In this document: positions 49,584 through 51,759 of the stretch, piece after piece
Position numbering within the stretch: position 1 is the first letter of the stretch
How the letters are laid out: every line of letters starts with the position of its first letter
From: an uncultured Limosilactobacillus sp.
GTDB lineage: Bacteria; Bacillota; Bacilli; Lactobacillales; Lactobacillaceae
Direction of reading: 5' to 3'
Assembly: GCF_934202235.1 (NCBI RefSeq)
Contig: NZ_CAKPXS010000006.1
Location: 1-51,759 of the forward strand
DNA: 51,759 nucleotides
Notes under the pieces: generated by a model
Told to the model about the DNA's origin: nothing
What the model saw: the letters and a program-made list of their open reading frames with translations, nothing else
Databases searched by the model: none
Position numbers and translations under genes: made by a program

Positions 49584-49925
49584 CTATTGCCGGTCAAAAA
49601 CGTGGCGCTTGACCATTTCATCCAGGATAAAGTGATACTGCAAAACAAATTCTTTGGACCGGTTCCCTTGAAAAATGTTGATCTTACTCATCCCATTACC
49701 ATTAACCGTTTCCATTTTAAAGGCGTCCATTTCCGGAGCAACCCAAATTTTTAGTTTGGCTGCCGGGTGAAACGGCGAGGTGCGATCGAGGCTTCCCTCG
49801 TACGTAAAGGTTCCCCGCCGTGACCGTTCAAAGCCCAGATCGTTTAATGTGTACTCCTTAATTGCTGGACTAATTGTGTAGGTCTGTGGGTCCCCACTGA
49901 CCTTCACCGATTTACTGTATGGCAT
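49584..49925 (-). CDS. DUF1831 family protein
   Basis: The 113-residue protein matches the DUF1831 family of lactobacilli by its start (MPYSKSVKVSGDPQTYTISP) and the middle LKIWVAPEMDAFKME. It is predicted soluble with mixed alpha/beta structure and unknown function. It lies two bases downstream of the cysteine desulfurase stop, so it is probably co-translated and may work in sulfur or amino-acid metabolism. That is inference from context. Confidence 0.85.
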   Translation of the reverse strand: MPYSKSVKVSGDPQTYTISPAIKEYTLNDLGFERSRRGTFTYEGSLDRTSPFHPAAKLKIWVAPEMDAFKMETVNGNGMSKINIFQGNRSKEFVLQYHFILDEMVKRHVFDRQ

Positions 49926-49927
49926 CC

Positions 49928-51079
49928 TTATTCTCCTTTCACCCGTTTAACGATCTTACTAATCTCCTCCGCTAAAGCGTCAACCTGTGCAGGGGTATTC
50001 ATAACCCCAAAGCTGACCCGAATGGATTCCGTGACGCGGGGACTATCTTGACCAAACATTGCGACTAAAACATGAGATGGTTCCACATTTCCTGCCGTGC
50101 AAGCTGACCCACCGGAAACAGCAAATCCCGCCAGGTCTAAGCTATTTTGCATTACCTGGGTTGGTACCCCTTTAATCCACAGGTTGATAATTTGTGGCAT
50201 CGCCTCGTCAAGCGGTTCACCATTCACTGCAAAATCAATCCCCATCTTGGTCAACCGGCTAACTAGCTCTTCTTTGAAGCTCAGAAACTTTTGCCGCCGG
50301 TGGGCCTTTTCTTCAGGTGTCAACAAACTAACGGCCTCGGCAAACGCTGCCGTTGCTGGAACATTTTCCGTTCCCGCACGTCGTTTGGTCTCCTGTTCCC
50401 CGCCCTTAATGAGGCTCGGAAACTTGAGCCCCTTTCGCCGGTACAAGAATCCCATCATCTTGGGGCCGTTAATCTTGTGCGCAGACGTCGACAAGAGGTC
50501 AATATGGTCACGGTTAACATCGATATCTTCCAAGCCATATGCCTGAACGGCGTCCGTATGGAACCACGCCTGGTAGTTAAGCAGGAGCTCCCCGATTTGT
50601 CGAATGGGCATCTTCGTGCCGACTTCGTTGTTCGCCATCATTACCGACACGAGTGTCGTCTGATCATCGAGGGCTGCCTTTAAATCTGCTAGTGAAATCA
50701 TGCCCTGTTCGTCCACTGGCAGGTAGGTAACCCGAAAACCTTCTGCTTCCAAGGCCTGGCAGCTCTTGAGCACCGCATCATGCTCCACCGCGGTCGTAAT
50801 AATATGCTTTCCTAATGACGCCCGCGCGTGAGCCACTTGAACAATGGCGGTATTATCCCCTTCGGAGCCCCCACTAGTGAAAACAACTTCGTCATCGCGG
50901 GCACCAATACTGGCGGCGATGAGGTGACGGCTATCCTCCAGCACCCGCTTGGCATCACGGCCATAGCCATAACCGGTTGAAGCGTTGCCCCAGTGGTGAG
51001 CCAACTGGTCGACTAAGACGTCAATAACCGGCTGGACCATCGGTGTCGTTGCTGCATTATCAAGATAAATTTCAGCCAA
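49928..51079 (-). CDS. iscS: Cysteine desulfurase (IscS/NifS type)
   Basis: The PLP enzyme moves sulfur from cysteine to a protein persulfide, here most likely for MnmA (tRNA thiolation). The 383-residue protein starts MAEIYLDNAATTP, has the PLP Lys202 (HKINGP) and the catalytic Cys327 in GGSACTAGNVEPSHV. No IscU, SufU or Fe-S scaffold is adjacent, so YrvO of Bacillus is the nearest model. It lies two bases after mtnN, in a group with DUF1831 and mnmA. Confidence 0.96.
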   Translation of the reverse strand: MAEIYLDNAATTPMVQPVIDVLVDQLAHHWGNASTGYGYGRDAKRVLEDSRHLIAASIGARDDEVVFTSGGSEGDNTAIVQVAHARASLGKHIITTAVEHDAVLKSCQALEAEGFRVTYLPVDEQGMISLADLKAALDDQTTLVSVMMANNEVGTKMPIRQIGELLLNYQAWFHTDAVQAYGLEDIDVNRDHIDLLSTSAHKINGPKMMGFLYRRKGLKFPSLIKGGEQETKRRAGTENVPATAAFAEAVSLLTPEEKAHRRQKFLSFKEELVSRLTKMGIDFAVNGEPLDEAMPQIINLWIKGVPTQVMQNSLDLAGFAVSGGSACTAGNVEPSHVLVAMFGQDSPRVTESIRVSFGVMNTPAQVDALAEEISKIVKRVKGE

Positions 51080-51081
51080 CC

Positions 51082-51759
51082 TTAATCCTCCTTTGGCAAC
51101 TGTTCAATCATCGTCAACAACATCTGCGCTGAACGTTTACCAGCCTCAATAATAAACTGATCAAAACTAACCCCGGCATTCTCGTCACCAGTATCAGACA
51201 TGGCGCGTAAGACAACGTACGGTATCTGGTGGTCACAAGCAACTTGCCCCACTGCGGCCCCTTCCATTTCTGCCGCAAGTGCCTGCGGGAAGTAGTGCTG
51301 AATCTTTGCGATGGCCTCACTACTGGAGACAAACTGGTCGCCCGTCACAATCAAACCGCGGACAGTGTGTAGGCCGGTCTTTTCACTGGCACTAGCCAGC
51401 CGGTCAGCCCACAGTGTCGACGCCGGAAAGGTTGCTGGCTGTTGCGGCAACTGCCCATAAGCGTAGTCAAAGGCGCGGGCATCAACATCATGGTAGGCCG
51501 TTTCGGTGGAGATCACTACATCCCCGACGTGCAGGCCATCACCAATTCCGCCGGCAGAACCAGAGTTAATCACTACGTCGGCACCAAATTCGCTAATGAG
51601 GTGTTCGGTGGTAATTCCAGCCTCCACTTTACCAATCCCTGATTCCACCAGCACCACTGGCTGGCCACTCAACTGGCCCAGGTGGTAATCCTTGCCACCT
51701 AAGTGATTAACCTCATCTTCATCCATCGCTGCCAACAATTCCTTAATCTCTTCCTGCAT
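51082..51759 (-). CDS. mtnN: 5'-methylthioadenosine/S-adenosylhomocysteine nucleosidase (5' end missing)
   Basis: The nucleosidase cleaves adenine from MTA and SAH, recycling methionine and quorum-signal precursors. The visible part is 225 residues and begins at the window edge with a Met-Gln-Glu-Glu run (MQEEIKELL), which in family members is the middle of GxMxEEI near residue 8, so the true start lies about eight codons past the window. Catalytic residues are Glu in AAEMEGAA and Asp in MSDTGDENA. It is the first visible gene of the mtnN-iscS-DUF1831-mnmA group. Confidence 0.94.
   Translation of the reverse strand: MQEEIKELLAAMDEDEVNHLGGKDYHLGQLSGQPVVLVESGIGKVEAGITTEHLISEFGADVVINSGSAGGIGDGLHVGDVVISTETAYHDVDARAFDYAYGQLPQQPATFPASTLWADRLASASEKTGLHTVRGLIVTGDQFVSSSEAIAKIQHYFPQALAAEMEGAAVGQVACDHQIPYVVLRAMSDTGDENAGVSFDQFIIEAGKRSAQMLLTMIEQLPKED

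Overview
The window reads as ordinary chromosomal core DNA of a lactic acid bacterium of the family Lactobacillaceae. Evidence is the protein set (SPJ_0845-like micro-protein, DUF1831 beside a cysteine desulfurase, nucleoside deoxyribosyltransferase, mevalonate-type isoprenoid genes, two-gene LAB-style neighbourhoods) and gene order shared with Bacillus (lexA/ynzC/yneF; clpX-engB; ftsW-ylbG-rsmD-coaD-ylbL; comEA-comEB-comEC-holA; iscS-mnmA-TPR-recD2). Base composition looks close to half G+C by eye, which would suit a mid-GC Limosilactobacillus-like species; that genus call is inference. Most genes lie on the minus strand. I see no prophage, insertion sequence, CRISPR array, restriction system or toxin-antitoxin pair.

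Layout. 1-1.4 kb: yneF, ynzC and divergent lexA with an SOS box between them. 1.5-5.4 kb: HMG-CoA synthase, tRNA-Ser(CGA), a small membrane protein, thiolase (first mevalonate steps) and nucleoside deoxyribosyltransferase. 5.5-11.6 kb: an obgE-rnz-SDR-recJ-apt block. 11.6-14.6 kb: uvrC, an orphan GlnQ-type ATPase and a divergent 42-residue protein. 14.6-25.7 kb: engB, clpX, tig, a P3A-like P-type ATPase, tuf, a TPR-like protein, RNase J2, rpsO and divergent rpsT, a translation, protein-folding and RNA-decay block. 25.7-33.8 kb: holA, comEC, comEB, comEA, a SepM/YlbL protease, coaD, rsmD, ylbG, ftsW, combining DNA uptake with cell division and CoA synthesis. 33.9-39.6 kb: typA, an inositol-phosphatase-like gene, UPF0223, def, a membrane protein, rpoY, a lipid kinase. 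39.6-43.2 kb: a LysM-NlpC/P60 wall hydrolase, an Spx-like protein and an APC amino-acid permease. 43.4-51.8 kb: a divergent PRPP synthetase paralogue, recD2, a TPR protein, a phosphatase, mnmA, DUF1831, cysteine desulfurase and a 5'-truncated mtnN; the last group joins tRNA thiolation to sulfur and methionine recycling.

I did not find an obviously new multi-gene system. The observations most worth following are proteins of familiar families that lack residues central to those families (P-type ATPase, PRPP synthetase, Spx), a recurring arrangement in which an intrinsic-terminator-like hairpin sits directly before the ribosome-binding site of the next gene (mvaS, engB, the TPR-like gene, the lipid kinase), and several candidate regulatory sites (SOS box, com-box, cre, two promoter palindromes). 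Many starts here are GTG or TTG, set by Shine-Dalgarno position.
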